From Hyphomicrobiales bacterium (GTDB lineage Bacteria; Pseudomonadota; Alphaproteobacteria; Rhizobiales; Rhizobiaceae), in NCBI GenBank assembly GCA_030456445.1, contig JAKDNM010000001.1, positions 1 to 64,000 of the forward strand: 64,000 bases of DNA. The letters run 5' to 3'. The first letter of the stretch is position 1. Every line of letters starts with the position of its first letter. The translations under genes and the position numbers were made by a program. Positions 27,773 through 36,456 of the stretch are shown piece after piece. The notes beneath the pieces were generated by a model that did no database searches, was not told where the DNA came from, and was given only the letters and a program-made list of their open reading frames with translations.

Positions 27773-28660
27773 ATGGATCGGCCTCGCCTTCCGCTTAACG
27801 CCTTGCGCGCCTTCGAGGCGTCCGCAAGGCATCACAGTTTTACCCGCGCCGCGATTGAGCTTTGCGTCACTCAGGCTGCTGTCAGCCATCAGGTCAAGAA
27901 TCTGGAGGCGCAACTGGGCGTATCGCTCTTCCGGCGGTTGCCGCGCGGCCTGATGGTCACGGAGGAGGGCGAAGCCCTGCTTCCGGTGGTGCGCGAGTCC
28001 TTCGACCGCATCGGCGAGACCCTCGACCGGTTCGAGGAAGGACATCTGCGCGAGGTGCTGGCGGTTGGGGCCGTGGGAACCTTCGCGATTGGCTGGCTGC
28101 TGCCTCGCCTGCACACCTTCCGGGAGCAGACGCCCTTTGTCGATCTCAGGCTTTCCACAAACAACAACCGCGTCGATATCGCCGCCGAAGGGTTGGATTA
28201 CGCCATACGGTTCGGCGCCGGCGCATGGCACGGTCTGGATGCGGTCGAACTGTTTGAGGCGCCGCTGTCCATGCTGTGCAGTCCGCAGATCGCCGCCGGG
28301 CTTTCGTCTCCCGAAGATGTCGTTCACCAGACTTTGCTGCGCTCGTACCGCAATGATGAATGGCCGAAATGGTTTGCCACGGCCGGGCTGAAAGGGCCTG
28401 CCGCCGTGCGCGGCATGATGTTCGATTCCTCGCTTGCGATGATGGAGGCCGCGCTTCAGGGGGCAGGAATCGCCCTTGCCCCGCCGTTGATGTTTGCCAG
28501 ATTGCTGGCCACCGGCGAGATCGTCCAGCCGTTCGATGTTTCAATCGAGCTGGGCAGCTACTGGCTGACCAGACTGCAAAGCAAGCGCCCTTCAGGCGCA
28601 ATGCAGGCTTTTGCCAACTGGCTGCTGCTGCAGGCTGGCTCGATTGGCGATATTGCTTGA
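27773..28660 (+). CDS. ampR: LysR-family regulator AmpR
   Basis: AmpR senses muropeptides (1,6-anhydro-MurNAc peptides for activation, UDP-MurNAc-pentapeptide for repression) and controls a divergently transcribed beta-lactamase gene. The 295-residue protein is close to enterobacterial AmpR: LPLNALRAFEASARHHSFTR at the DNA-binding end, RRLPRGLMVTEEGEALLPV, GAVGTFAIGWLLPRL, STNNNRVDIAAEGLDYAIRF, LLRSYRNDEWPKW, and LGSYWLTRLQSKRPSGAM near the C terminus. The last motifs are specific to AmpR rather than to the wider GcvA group. It is divergent from the B3 metallo-beta-lactamase gene. Confidence 0.93.
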   Translation: MDRPRLPLNALRAFEASARHHSFTRAAIELCVTQAAVSHQVKNLEAQLGVSLFRRLPRGLMVTEEGEALLPVVRESFDRIGETLDRFEEGHLREVLAVGAVGTFAIGWLLPRLHTFREQTPFVDLRLSTNNNRVDIAAEGLDYAIRFGAGAWHGLDAVELFEAPLSMLCSPQIAAGLSSPEDVVHQTLLRSYRNDEWPKWFATAGLKGPAAVRGMMFDSSLAMMEAALQGAGIALAPPLMFARLLATGEIVQPFDVSIELGSYWLTRLQSKRPSGAMQAFANWLLLQAGSIGDIA

Positions 28661-28720
28661 TACATGCTGTCGCACAACTCGCGATGATTTTTCAGGGTAG
28701 GCATCCGACGGGTGCCGCCA

Positions 28721-28912
28721 CCCAACCTCAAGCGCGTCTGGCGTGTGGCCGAGGCGCTGGAATATGGCATGGTAGGCATCAATACGGGGCGCATGTCTTC
28801 GGAGACCGCGCCTTTCGGGGGCATGAAGCAATCCGGTATCGGCAGGGAGGGCTCCCGCCACGGGCTCGAGTACTATCTTGAAATGAAATACCTCTGCATG
28901 GGCGGTATCTGA
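28721..28912 (+). pseudogene. gabD: Succinate-semialdehyde dehydrogenase C-terminal fragment
   Basis: The last about 63 codons of an aldehyde dehydrogenase remain: [40 protein letters not shown] and the terminal [10 protein letters not shown], which is the characteristic end of GabD. The catalytic Cys and the NAD-binding domain are absent. It starts abruptly about 60 bases after ampR, so a deletion joined the two. Confidence 0.85.
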
Positions 28913-28930
28913 GCATCACTTTAGGGAACT

Positions 28931-29254
28931 CTAACCCGACAGAATGTCGGTCGCACGATGATCCTCGCCGACCCCGTCGATCAGGAAGACGTCTCCTTGC
29001 GAGTTGCCTGTACGCAGGGCGAGGATCGCCTGATAGGCAGGCGAGCCGTACCAGGCGCGCGCCGCCTGCAGGTCCGGGAACGCGATTACGATCACGTCAT
29101 CTGGAAAGCTGCCTTCCAGTTGTTCCTTATCGCCGCCATGGATGATGAAACGCCCCAGAAACGGTGCAAGCGTGGCGTCAATGGCCTCGATATAGGCGAC
29201 GATATCTGGGCCCATCTCGACATTGCGAAGATGGCCGATCGCATAGCTGGTCAT
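28931..29254 (-). CDS. DUF1330 family protein
   Basis: The 107-residue protein has the DUF1330 dimeric alpha-beta fold pattern: YIEAIDATLAPFLGRFIIHG, followed by EGSFPDDVIVIAFPDLQAAR and AWYGSPAYQAIL. These match the family (GGRYLARGG, LEG.W.p.r.vvieFps.eaA..wy.s.eYq). Function in the family is not established. The gene lies 26 bases downstream of a membrane-protein gene on the same strand, and the two probably form an operon controlled by the divergent XRE/MmyB-like regulator. Confidence 0.88.
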   Translation of the reverse strand: MTSYAIGHLRNVEMGPDIVAYIEAIDATLAPFLGRFIIHGGDKEQLEGSFPDDVIVIAFPDLQAARAWYGSPAYQAILALRTGNSQGDVFLIDGVGEDHRATDILSG

Positions 29255-29280
29255 TGGTCAAATCCTCCCTTTGCTCAGCG

Positions 29281-29676
29281 TCACGCGGCGATGGCGCGGC
29301 CACGCAGTGCATCGAATTCCAGCTTGGCCAGAATGGCGACGACCCCGGCCTGACCGACAAGGAACGCCCATCCGAGAGCGTTTGGCGCGATCAATCCCGC
29401 TGCCGGCAGGAAAATACTGGCAACAACCCAGAGCAGATTGCCGAGCACGACCACGATGGCTGCCCAGCCCGGCACCGGCGTCGTGCGAGCACTGATCGCC
29501 ATGAAGGCCGCGGTGGGGATCAGAGTTGCGCCGGTCCAGAACAGAAGGCCGGCTGGAATCTCCGTCACCCCGGCGACCAGCGTTGAACCGAGCATTAGGA
29601 CCACCCCCATCGCCGCGCATGTAGCGGCGTCGAGCACCAGCAGGGGCTTCAGAGAAGAGTGCTTGTTGTTCGTCAT
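29281..29676 (-). CDS. Small four-helix membrane protein
   Basis: The 131-residue product has four hydrophobic helices (about 13-35, 42-62, 70-92, 98-118), with short polar loops and a charged C terminus (LEFDALRGRAIAA). I do not assign a family with certainty; it resembles small integral membrane proteins commonly found beside DUF1330 genes and MmyB-type regulators. It is first in a two-gene minus-strand unit divergent from the regulator at 29809. Confidence 0.75.
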   Translation of the reverse strand: MTNNKHSSLKPLLVLDAATCAAMGVVLMLGSTLVAGVTEIPAGLLFWTGATLIPTAAFMAISARTTPVPGWAAIVVVLGNLLWVVASIFLPAAGLIAPNALGWAFLVGQAGVVAILAKLEFDALRGRAIAA

Positions 29677-29808
29677 GCTATTTCTCCTTCGCTGTTGATC
29701 GTCCGCAAATCTCGGCGGCCGATGCCCAATCCTTGCTAGGTTTCGATCTGGCGTCGATTACGTGCGAGGTAATTGCTGATGGCATGGCTGGGCTGCTAGG
29801 TTCCGGCA

Positions 29809-30612
29809 ATGCTGAACGAACACCCATCCGCCGGAGATCTGTTGCGCGACTGGCGCCAGCGCCGCCGGCTCAGTCAGCTGGCGCTTGCCGTCGATGCCGA
29901 GATTTCGCAGAGGCATCAGAGTTTCCTGGAATCGGGGCGATCGCAGCCCAGCCGCGAGATGGTGCTACGCCTGACCGAGCGGCTCTCCGTGCCGCTGCGC
30001 GAGCGCAACATGATCCTGACGGCTGCAGGCTTCGCGCCGATCTACCAGGAGCGGCCGCTCGATGCCCCGGAACTCGGGGCCGCCCGCGCTGCAATCGACC
30101 AAATCCTGCAAGGACACGAGCCGCACCCTGCCCTTGCGGTTGACCGAAACTGGACGCTGTTGTCGGCGAACAAGGCAGTCGGCGTGCTCATGACCGGGAT
30201 TGCGGATCATCTGGTCGGAGGTGAAATCAACGTGCTGCGGCTCAGCCTGCACCCGGAAGGGCTCGCAAGCCGCATCGTCAACTTTCAGGAATGGCGCGCC
30301 CACATCCTTACGCGCCTTGTCCACGAGATCGACGTTTCCGCCGCTCCACGCCTGGCGGCATTGCTGGAGGAACTGAAATCCTACCCTACGCCGCCGCACG
30401 CTATGTCGAAGCGCGCCGGTCCGGTCGTCGAGGGCGGAATTGTCGTGCCGCTCATGCTTTCAAGCGACGAAGGCCCGCTCTCCTTCATCAGCACCACGAC
30501 CGTGTTCGGCACCGCTATCGACGTGACGCTGTCGGAAATGACGATCGAGACCTTCTTCCCGGCCAACCCGGAAACGGCAAGTTCGATGGCGAAACTGCTC
30601 GCACGATCCTGA
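29809..30612 (+). CDS. XRE-family regulator with MmyB-like ligand domain
   Basis: The 267-residue protein has an N-terminal helix-turn-helix (GDLLRDWRQRRRLSQLALAV, SFLESGRSQPSREMVLRLTE, about 8-65) and a C-terminal MmyB-type domain, which has a PAS-like fold thought to bind a hydrophobic ligand. Typical phrases are NMILTAAGFAPIYQERPLD, LAVDRNWTLLSANKAV and the C-terminal SFISTTTVFGTAIDVTLSE. It is divergent from the membrane-protein/DUF1330 pair and is the likely regulator of that pair and of itself. Confidence 0.92.
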   Translation: MLNEHPSAGDLLRDWRQRRRLSQLALAVDAEISQRHQSFLESGRSQPSREMVLRLTERLSVPLRERNMILTAAGFAPIYQERPLDAPELGAARAAIDQILQGHEPHPALAVDRNWTLLSANKAVGVLMTGIADHLVGGEINVLRLSLHPEGLASRIVNFQEWRAHILTRLVHEIDVSAAPRLAALLEELKSYPTPPHAMSKRAGPVVEGGIVVPLMLSSDEGPLSFISTTTVFGTAIDVTLSEMTIETFFPANPETASSMAKLLARS

Positions 30613-30650
30613 CCGCGCAGCCCTTCAGGCCGAACACTTCCGTAACTCGT

Positions 30651-30839
30651 TCACTCGGTGCCAACGAAGCGCGCCAGTTTGCCGAGCGTTTGCAGACCCA
30701 GTTCCACCGCGCCAAAACCCTTCGCGTCCTGGAACCCGGCTGCGCTGCTGAAGACCATGCCCAACGTCACCTTCGTTCCTCGAACGAGGCCCAGGCACCG
30801 GCATGTTTCGGCCCGTTCTCGCCCATAAAAGCGCGCAGC
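30651..30839 (-). pseudogene. SRPBCC (AHSA1-like) protein C-terminal remnant
   Basis: On the minus strand the reading gives FMGENGPKHAGAWASFEER and, after a one-base shift near 30765, VTLGMVFSSAAGFQDAKGFG followed by GLQTLGKLARFVGTE and a stop. This is the end of a small SRPBCC/START-like protein of rhizobial type. The upstream two-thirds of the gene are missing and the remaining part is frameshifted. It sits between the XRE gene and an amidase. Confidence 0.7.
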
Positions 30840-30944
30840 CGTAAATGTCGTATCCTTAAAAACATCGCAACTGCTGTCTGCCTATTTGGAAGCCACCGTC
30901 CGCGGGCCGGGTTTTGCCATTGCGCGTTACGCCACAATGCTCTT

Positions 30945-32333
30945 TCAACGCGGGTTGGGACCCATGTGACGCTCAATTTCTCGAGCAGCACAAAGCGCGT
31001 TGGCTTCTTCGAATGGCGCTGCCAGTAGCTGGACACCGATCGGTAGTCCAGTGGAAGACGGCACACTAACGGACACCGCTGGAAACCCCACAAGGCTCGA
31101 CGCTCGGCAAAGGCGTAATGCGTTTGCACACGCTGTGTGTGATTCAACGCTTCTGATGTCAGCGTCAATCTCAGGGGTCGGCCCACAATAGACTGGACCG
31201 AGAATCGCATCGAAAGGTTCGATGAATTGTGTCCACAATCGTTGGATACGCATGCGTTCAGCAGTGGCACCAAGATAGCCGGCGAGATCAAGCGGTCGGC
31301 CAATAACCATGGCATGTTCAAGATAACGTAGCACATCAGGACCCAACAGCCTGTCGAGCATAGGCCAAACCTGCGCGAACTCCGTCATGATCAAGCCGTC
31401 ATAGGCCGCAAGCGCCGCTTCCAGTTCAGGCACTTCAATATGGGTCACAGCATATCCCGCAGACTGCAGGGCTTCGGCAGCCTGCATTACCGCCGCCTCA
31501 GATTCACTGTCGACACCCATCGCGCCAGGATCGACGATAACCCCAATATTGTGCTGCTGTGCTCTACTGTATGAGGGAGATACAGGAACCGCTCTGGGAT
31601 CACGGACGTCCGGCCCGGCAGCAATGTGCAATGCCAATTCGAGGTCAGCGACGTTCCGCGCTAAAAAGCCATCCACAGGAATAACCTGCGAGGCAAAAGT
31701 CACATCACGTGCGATCGCCCGGTCCGACGGAAAGCGCCCAGTGGTTGGTTTCAAGGAGCAAATCCCAGCAAACGATGCGGGCACTCGCACCGAACCACCT
31801 GCATCGTTTCCAAGCCCGAGCGAGGCCATGCCAGAGGCGACCGCGACAGCATCGCCGCCACTCGACCCACCGGGCGTAAGATGTTCATCATAAAGATTTC
31901 GGGTAGCGCCGAACAACTGGCTGGAAGTATGCAATCTCATCGACATGTCAGGCATATTGGCGTGCCCTATGATCACGGCTCCCGCTGCCCTCAAACGAGC
32001 AACAACTGGCGCATCTGCTGGCGCAATAGCGTCTTTGAAGGCAGGAATGCCGTGGGTTGTCGCATGACCAGCAACGTCAATGTTCATTTTTATCGAGACC
32101 GGTACACCGGCAAGCGGTCCGAGCATCTCGCCCGCATTACGCCTCTTGTCGATTTGTTCAGCTGCAGCCATCGCGTCAGTGTCAAACACCTCAGCGAGCG
32201 CATTCAAATCTGTGTTTCGCGTTTTGACTACGTCCAAATGCTCACTGAGCACATCAACGGCGCGAACCTCTCCATTGCGGACCCTGTGGGCGATTAACGC
32301 AGCGCTGCTGGCGGTGTTGGCATTCGATGTCAT
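30945..32333 (-). CDS. Amidase-signature family amidase
   Basis: Amidase-signature enzymes hydrolyse C-N amide bonds with a Ser-cisSer-Lys triad. In this 462-residue protein the triad residues are Lys82 (SIKMNIDV), the cis-Ser181 (GNDAGGSVRVPA) and the nucleophile in that segment, with the Gly/Ser-rich loop TPGGSSGGDAVAVASGMA around 154-170. The ATG at 32333 overlaps the stop of the upstream DUF2239 gene (ATGA) and follows GGAAGAGG. Upstream codons are open but belong to the DUF2239 frame region. The substrate is unknown. Confidence 0.92.
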   Translation of the reverse strand: MTSNANTASSAALIAHRVRNGEVRAVDVLSEHLDVVKTRNTDLNALAEVFDTDAMAAAEQIDKRRNAGEMLGPLAGVPVSIKMNIDVAGHATTHGIPAFKDAIAPADAPVVARLRAAGAVIIGHANMPDMSMRLHTSSQLFGATRNLYDEHLTPGGSSGGDAVAVASGMASLGLGNDAGGSVRVPASFAGICSLKPTTGRFPSDRAIARDVTFASQVIPVDGFLARNVADLELALHIAAGPDVRDPRAVPVSPSYSRAQQHNIGVIVDPGAMGVDSESEAAVMQAAEALQSAGYAVTHIEVPELEAALAAYDGLIMTEFAQVWPMLDRLLGPDVLRYLEHAMVIGRPLDLAGYLGATAERMRIQRLWTQFIEPFDAILGPVYCGPTPEIDADIRSVESHTACANALRLCRASSLVGFPAVSVSVPSSTGLPIGVQLLAAPFEEANALCAAREIERHMGPNPR

Positions 32334-32899
32334 GAGGGACCTCTTCCGGTGTTCGCCGCGGCGTGAAGTCGTTCGATGAAATACCGGCTCAAATCTTCCG
32401 GCCACGTTGAAACTATGCGTTCTGCTGCATCCCAATCGAAGGCATAGAGATTTCGCGTAGCCTCTTCGAACCCGGGTAGGTCGCCAGCCAATGTCGACAT
32501 TTGCCAGTAGAGCGCATCGATACTCACATGGTTTGGCTCAGCTTCGCCCATAGCCTGATCGATAAGGTTTCTAAGGGTCGCGGATGCGCTTCGGCCTTTT
32601 TCATCGAGCCAATGCCAATGCCGTGGAAGTAGCGTAATTTCGCGACTTTCTACGCCGAGCTTAGGCCTTCCTCTGCCCCTGCCGGCAAGTTGTTCATTGG
32701 TGCGCACGACAATGTCGTCGGCACTCCCTCGCCAATCGAAATCGACTACCCGTCCGGTAGTTTCATCAAGGAGGCGCAGTTCGGCTTGCTCCGAGGCGGA
32801 GCGTGGATGCAGGCGCCTGACTATGTCCTCTACCGTCCCTCGTGCGAGCAGCCGATGGTCGCGGAAAGCCACAAATGTTGGTTGTTTGGTCATGCCCAT
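32330..32899 (-). CDS. DUF2239 family protein
   Basis: The 189-residue protein has the DUF2239 pattern: a first domain with FVAFRDHRLLARGTVEDIV and VDFDWRG, then GRGRPKLGVESREITLLPRH with HWHWLDEKGRSASATLRNLI. The GRPKLGV.sREvtLLPRHW.WL core suggests a DNA-interacting protein, and members often sit beside unrelated enzymes, but the role is unknown. Its stop overlaps the amidase start by four bases, so the two are co-translated. An ATG six bases inside the proposed start is an alternative. Confidence 0.9.
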   Translation of the reverse strand: MGMTKQPTFVAFRDHRLLARGTVEDIVRRLHPRSASEQAELRLLDETTGRVVDFDWRGSADDIVVRTNEQLAGRGRGRPKLGVESREITLLPRHWHWLDEKGRSASATLRNLIDQAMGEAEPNHVSIDALYWQMSTLAGDLPGFEEATRNLYAFDWDAAERIVSTWPEDLSRYFIERLHAAANTGRGPS

Positions 32900-33382
32900 A
32901 TTTACCCGGATAGAAATAGGAATGTCAATAACACCCGGGTAATAATGGTGCGGGTTCTCTCTGCAATTTCGAGCCGCGAGATCGGATTACCTGCGTCGCA
33001 ACGCTCGCACCACTCCAGTTGTCAGGTGTCGGCGCAACAGTGCGGAGCAGCAGCATTGCCGCCAGAACCATGGCTGTCGCCACAATTCCCTCGGGAAGAA
33101 GTCTCATGGCAATGAACGGGGCAGCCAACAGCCCCTTGCGTCTTCAACGGCCCGATCAACGGTCAATGTGTCCGGGCCTACGTCGAACAGCAGCTTGTTC
33201 CCGTAAAAAGCAGACTTTTACAGCCTGCGAAAGTCGGGCAGACCGGGTAGAAACTCCTCCGGTAATCTGGTCATCACCGCTGCGGTCGAGTTCGCCCGCA
33301 GCGCTTTGTGACGATCATGCTTGCCGGGTACGTCCAGCAAGGTAGATCGCGCCAGTTCCATGCCATTCAGTCACCTCCGAGC
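32900..33382. other. 483-base stretch with two doubtful small frames
   Basis: No firm gene is present. A minus-strand frame at 32925-33107 would give a 60-residue peptide with one hydrophobic segment (LLPEGIVATAMVLAAMLLLR). Another at 33218-33361 would give MELARSTLLDVPGKHDRHKA and 27 more residues, downstream of the MFS gene and near a GGAGG. Neither resembles a family I know. The promoter of the DUF2239-amidase pair should lie at the left end. Confidence 0.3.
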
Positions 33383-34561
33383 CTAGCGGCGGCTGACCCA
33401 GCTATTGGCGGAAATCAGCAGCATGGCGATTGCCAGAAGACCAAAGGAGACGGCCAGGCTCGACAGGTGCGCGACAAAACCGATGAGCGCGGGACCGGCC
33501 AGGACGCCACCATAACCCAGCGTCGTAATCGAGGCGATGGCAAGGCTGACGGGCATATCCTTCTGGCGGCCAGCGACAGTGAACAGTACCGGCACCACAT
33601 TGGACGCTCCGGCACCAACCAGGAAGAAACCGGCAAGCGCTGTCCATTGAAGAGGCGAAGCGATGATCAGCGCAAATCCCAGGCCCGCGAGGAAGCCGCC
33701 GAACAGCAGGATGCGCTGGCCGCCGAGCGCAGCAAGGATACGGTCGCCAAGGAGCCGCCCACCGGTCATGGCAATGGCGAATACAGCGTAGCCCCAGCCG
33801 GCCTTGGCCGGGGTAAAACTGCGTATTTCGGTGAGGAACACGGCGCTCCAATCGAGCACCGCGCCTTCGGCGAGAAAGACGAGAAAGCACAGCGCGCCGA
33901 TGAGAACGATGAAACCGCGCGGCAGGACGAAAAGCGGTGCGTCGCCGGTTTCGGCGTTACCATAGGGCAGCAAGCCCTTGGCGGAGGCGGCGAGGACAAT
34001 GAGTGCCAGGACACTGACGAGGATTGCCGCATAGACCGGCGACAGGCCGAAGGCGAGAAGCGCGCTGACGCCGCCGGCACCGATTATGCCGCCAAGGCTG
34101 AAAAGGCCGTGAAAGCCAGACATCATCGGCCGTGCGCTGTCCTTTTCGACGATGACCGCCTGGATGTTCATGGTGACGTCGAGCGTGCCGACCGAAGCGC
34201 CGAAGATCACGAGGACTGTGGCCAGCGCCAGGGGTGTCGCGGCGATAGCGAGGAAAGGCAGGGTCAGTGCCAGGATCACGCCTGAGGCGAGGGCCACCGC
34301 ACGGCAACCGAAGCGGGTGGCCAGGACGCCAGTGATGGGCATGGCGACGATGGAGCCGAGACCGAGGCACAACAGCAACAGGCCCAGCGTGCCTTCCTCG
34401 ATTTCAAGTCGCGCCTTGGCGAAAGGCACCAACGGCGCCCAGGTGGCCATGGCGAGACCCGCCACGAGGAACACAGCGCGGGTGGCACGCTGTTCGAGGC
34501 TCCCGGCGGGAGCACGCAGGTTGTCGACCGCGTCGGCACGGGACAAGATCGCCTCCTTCAT
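33383..34561 (-). CDS. MFS transporter (YbjJ/fucose-permease-like)
   Basis: The 392-residue protein has about 12 membrane helices, with ATWAPLVPFAKARLEIEEGT in the first and the motif-A-like VLATRFGCRAVALASG between helices 2 and 3. GLFSLGGIIGAG in helix 5 and AVFAIAMTGGRLLGDRI in the second half are typical of the YbjJ-like group of sugar/drug MFS proteins. The substrate is unknown. The start lies only ten bases from the end of a truncated IS6 transposase, so its original promoter may have been replaced by the insertion sequence. Confidence 0.9.
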   Translation of the reverse strand: MKEAILSRADAVDNLRAPAGSLEQRATRAVFLVAGLAMATWAPLVPFAKARLEIEEGTLGLLLLCLGLGSIVAMPITGVLATRFGCRAVALASGVILALTLPFLAIAATPLALATVLVIFGASVGTLDVTMNIQAVIVEKDSARPMMSGFHGLFSLGGIIGAGGVSALLAFGLSPVYAAILVSVLALIVLAASAKGLLPYGNAETGDAPLFVLPRGFIVLIGALCFLVFLAEGAVLDWSAVFLTEIRSFTPAKAGWGYAVFAIAMTGGRLLGDRILAALGGQRILLFGGFLAGLGFALIIASPLQWTALAGFFLVGAGASNVVPVLFTVAGRQKDMPVSLAIASITTLGYGGVLAGPALIGFVAHLSSLAVSFGLLAIAMLLISANSWVSRR

Positions 34562-34571
34562 AAGATTTTGA

Positions 34572-34935
34572 CTAGAGCTTTACGGCGCGCAAAACGCGCG
34601 GACCGGCAGCTTGAATGCTGGCGACGCTGTCGATGGCACGATAGAGATACATCCATTGGCGGCGAACCTTGATGTAGGTTTCGTCCAGGTGCCACTTGCG
34701 GGTGACGGTCCGCTTGCGCCGGTTGAACCGCTCCAGAAGTTGAGGCGAAAAGTGCACGACCCAACGATGCACGGTCGAATGGTCGACGCTCAAGCTGCGC
34801 TCGGCCATCATCTTCTCCAGGTCGCGCAGGCTCAGATTGTAGGTCAGGTACCAGCGTACGGACAGCAGGATCACGGATCGGTCGAAATGACGGCCTTTGA
34901 ACATGACAAACTCCCTAAAAATTTGCGACAGAACC
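34572..34935 (-). pseudogene. IS6-family transposase, N-terminal half with one terminal repeat
   Basis: From 34935 the minus strand reads GGTTCTGTCGCAAAT, the terminal repeat of IS6/IS26-type elements, followed by a transposase starting at ATG 34904: FKGRHFDRSVILLSVRWYL, MMAERSLSVDHSTVHRWVVH and the first catalytic Asp in WHLDETYIKV. After MYLYRAIDS (about residue 93) the frame leaves the family and stops at 34572. The second Asp, the Glu and the other terminal repeat are missing. The break adjoins the MFS start, so a deletion or recombination removed the rest. Confidence 0.9.
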
Positions 34936-35045
34936 GTCTTCAGCACCCATCTCTTTCAGGAAGATCGCCCCGGCCATCGTGGCAGCAATGCTGAATTGGG
35001 TTGCACAGCATTGCACGCGGTTTGCCCTACCACTGTCGTTGTGAG

Positions 35046-35121
35046 CCAAACGTCTCTTTTCTCAGCGTGAGGTCCCGATCGCTCCCTGAATGTTGATCGT
35101 CTCCTCAATGGTTTGGCTGTC
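35046..35121 (+). repeat. 76-bp inverted repeat, copy A (end of a TetR gene)
   Basis: This segment is repeated in inverse orientation at 39916-39991 with 72 of 76 bases identical. In this copy it covers the last about 20 codons and stop of the TetR gene at 35062-35664. The second copy is not part of any complete gene. Confidence 0.9.
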
Positions 35122-35664
35122 CGCTTCAACCTGACCATCCAAAATCAATAGCGACAGCCCATGAACAAGCGACCATGCACGCAGGGCCGTAGACCGCGTT
35201 CGCGGGTCATCAACTTCGACGCCGATCAGTGCTGCCACAGCTTCTTGCAAGTGCCTCATTGCCTGGACCGCATAAACATCCTTCTGCAATGTGGTCTTTG
35301 ATCCGATATCGGGCGAATGATTGAACATCAGCCTGAACAAACTGGAATTCGAGAGTGCGAAACGAACATAGGCGGCACCAGAGGCATTGAACCCTTCAAC
35401 CCCTCCCCCAGCCTTAAGTGAAGCGGACGATTGGGCCTCATCCAGTCGATAAAACCCTTCTGATGAAACCGCGCGCAACAACGCTTCCTTGTTAGGAAAA
35501 TGACGGTACACGGCCGTCGCACTGACGCCGGCCGCTCTTGCCACCTCTCGGAGGCTCAATCTCTCGACGTCACCGGCCTCAAGAATTCGCAAACTCTGCG
35601 AAATCAAGGCCGAACGGAGTTGACCATGATGGTAGCTGCGTTCGCTTTTTCCAACGTTCCCCAT
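35062..35664 (-). CDS. TetR-family regulator
   Basis: The 200-residue protein has a TetR DNA-binding domain (SYHHGQLRSALISQSLRILE, LSLREVARAAGVSATAVYRH, FPNKEALLRAV) and a C-terminal domain of the WHG type (YVRFALSNSSLFRLMFNHSP, ALRAWSLVHGLSLLILDG). It is divergent from a DUF2214 membrane-protein gene, with a GTTTAC-ATC-GTAAAC palindrome between them, so it probably represses that gene and itself. Its last 20 codons are duplicated in inverse orientation at 39.9 kb. Confidence 0.93.
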   Translation of the reverse strand: MGNVGKSERSYHHGQLRSALISQSLRILEAGDVERLSLREVARAAGVSATAVYRHFPNKEALLRAVSSEGFYRLDEAQSSASLKAGGGVEGFNASGAAYVRFALSNSSLFRLMFNHSPDIGSKTTLQKDVYAVQAMRHLQEAVAALIGVEVDDPRTRSTALRAWSLVHGLSLLILDGQVEADSQTIEETINIQGAIGTSR

Positions 35665-35691
35665 GTTGACACCGTTACCATCGCTATTTAT

Positions 35692-35706
35692 GTTTACATC
35701 GTAAAC
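35692..35706. promoter_or_regulatory. Palindromic TetR operator
   Basis: GTTTAC-ATC-GTAAAC is a perfect 6-3-6 palindrome 27 bases before the TetR start and 88 bases before the divergent DUF2214 gene. Perfect TTTAC-N3-GTAAA dyads are common TetR-family sites, and the position allows control in both directions. Confidence 0.7.
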
Positions 35707-35794
35707 TTACGTACTTCCGCGGCTCTAGGCAAGTGACGCTTCGTCGCAAAAGCAACCAAACGACGTTGACCCAGACTTCTAGGATGGAAAAATC

Positions 35795-36232
35795 ATGCTC
35801 GATTTTATGCTCGCATCTGCGCACCATTTAGCGGCGTTTACGCTTTTCGGAACTGTGCTGGCTCAGCTGGCGATCATCGGGTCAGGAATGGAAGCGCCTG
35901 TGCTAAGACGCGTCAGCAGGATTGATATTGCTTATGGCATAAGCGCTTTGCTCATTCTGATTTTTGGGTTTTCCCGGGCGCTGTTTGCGGCGAAAGGATG
36001 GGACTACTACGCCCACAACGTCGCATTCTGGGCAAAGATCGGGATCTTTGTAGTGATTGGGCTCATATCCATTCGTCCAACAATCACGTTTCGTCGTTGG
36101 CGCTCCGCCACGTCACCGATCGAGCCTGCTGAAGTAGTGCGTATCCGTAGGTACTTCTATGCGCAGTTGGTTCTCTTTATTGCGCTACCGATCCTAGCAG
36201 CAGCAATGGCACGCGGTTTCGGACAATTGTGA
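35795..36232 (+). CDS. DUF2214 family membrane protein
   Basis: The 145-residue protein has four predicted membrane helices (about 5-28, 43-62, 80-98, 120-140) and DUF2214 features: MLASAHHLAAFTLFGTVLAQ, RRVSRIDIAYGISALLILIF, KGWDYYAHNVAFWAKIGIFV and RRYFYAQLVLF. Function in the family is unknown. It is the only gene of its unit and is divergent from a TetR regulator, which suggests that it is induced by a small ligand. Confidence 0.9.
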   Translation: MLDFMLASAHHLAAFTLFGTVLAQLAIIGSGMEAPVLRRVSRIDIAYGISALLILIFGFSRALFAAKGWDYYAHNVAFWAKIGIFVVIGLISIRPTITFRRWRSATSPIEPAEVVRIRRYFYAQLVLFIALPILAAAMARGFGQL

Positions 36233-36456
36233 GCGCCATCCCTGGAACGCCCCGTCAATTTTACAGTACCGCCGAAATTCCATGTTTTATACCTAATGTA
36301 TCAACGCCGAGAAGCTGAACCCTTCCGAAGGAAGCAAACACGCGCGTTACGCTTTCGACGTAAATCAAGCACCGTTGAATTCAGTTTCGTTGCTCGTTGA
36401 TAGACGTTCTTTGGTTGTGACTATGAACTGAGGGCTGCAGTGAAGGAGAAGTGTAA

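Noticed and set aside
33308-34285. A 325-codon plus-strand frame opposite the MFS gene
   Set aside because: The product is extremely polar and Arg/Gln/Asp-rich, the mirror image of a membrane protein; the MFS gene explains the region.
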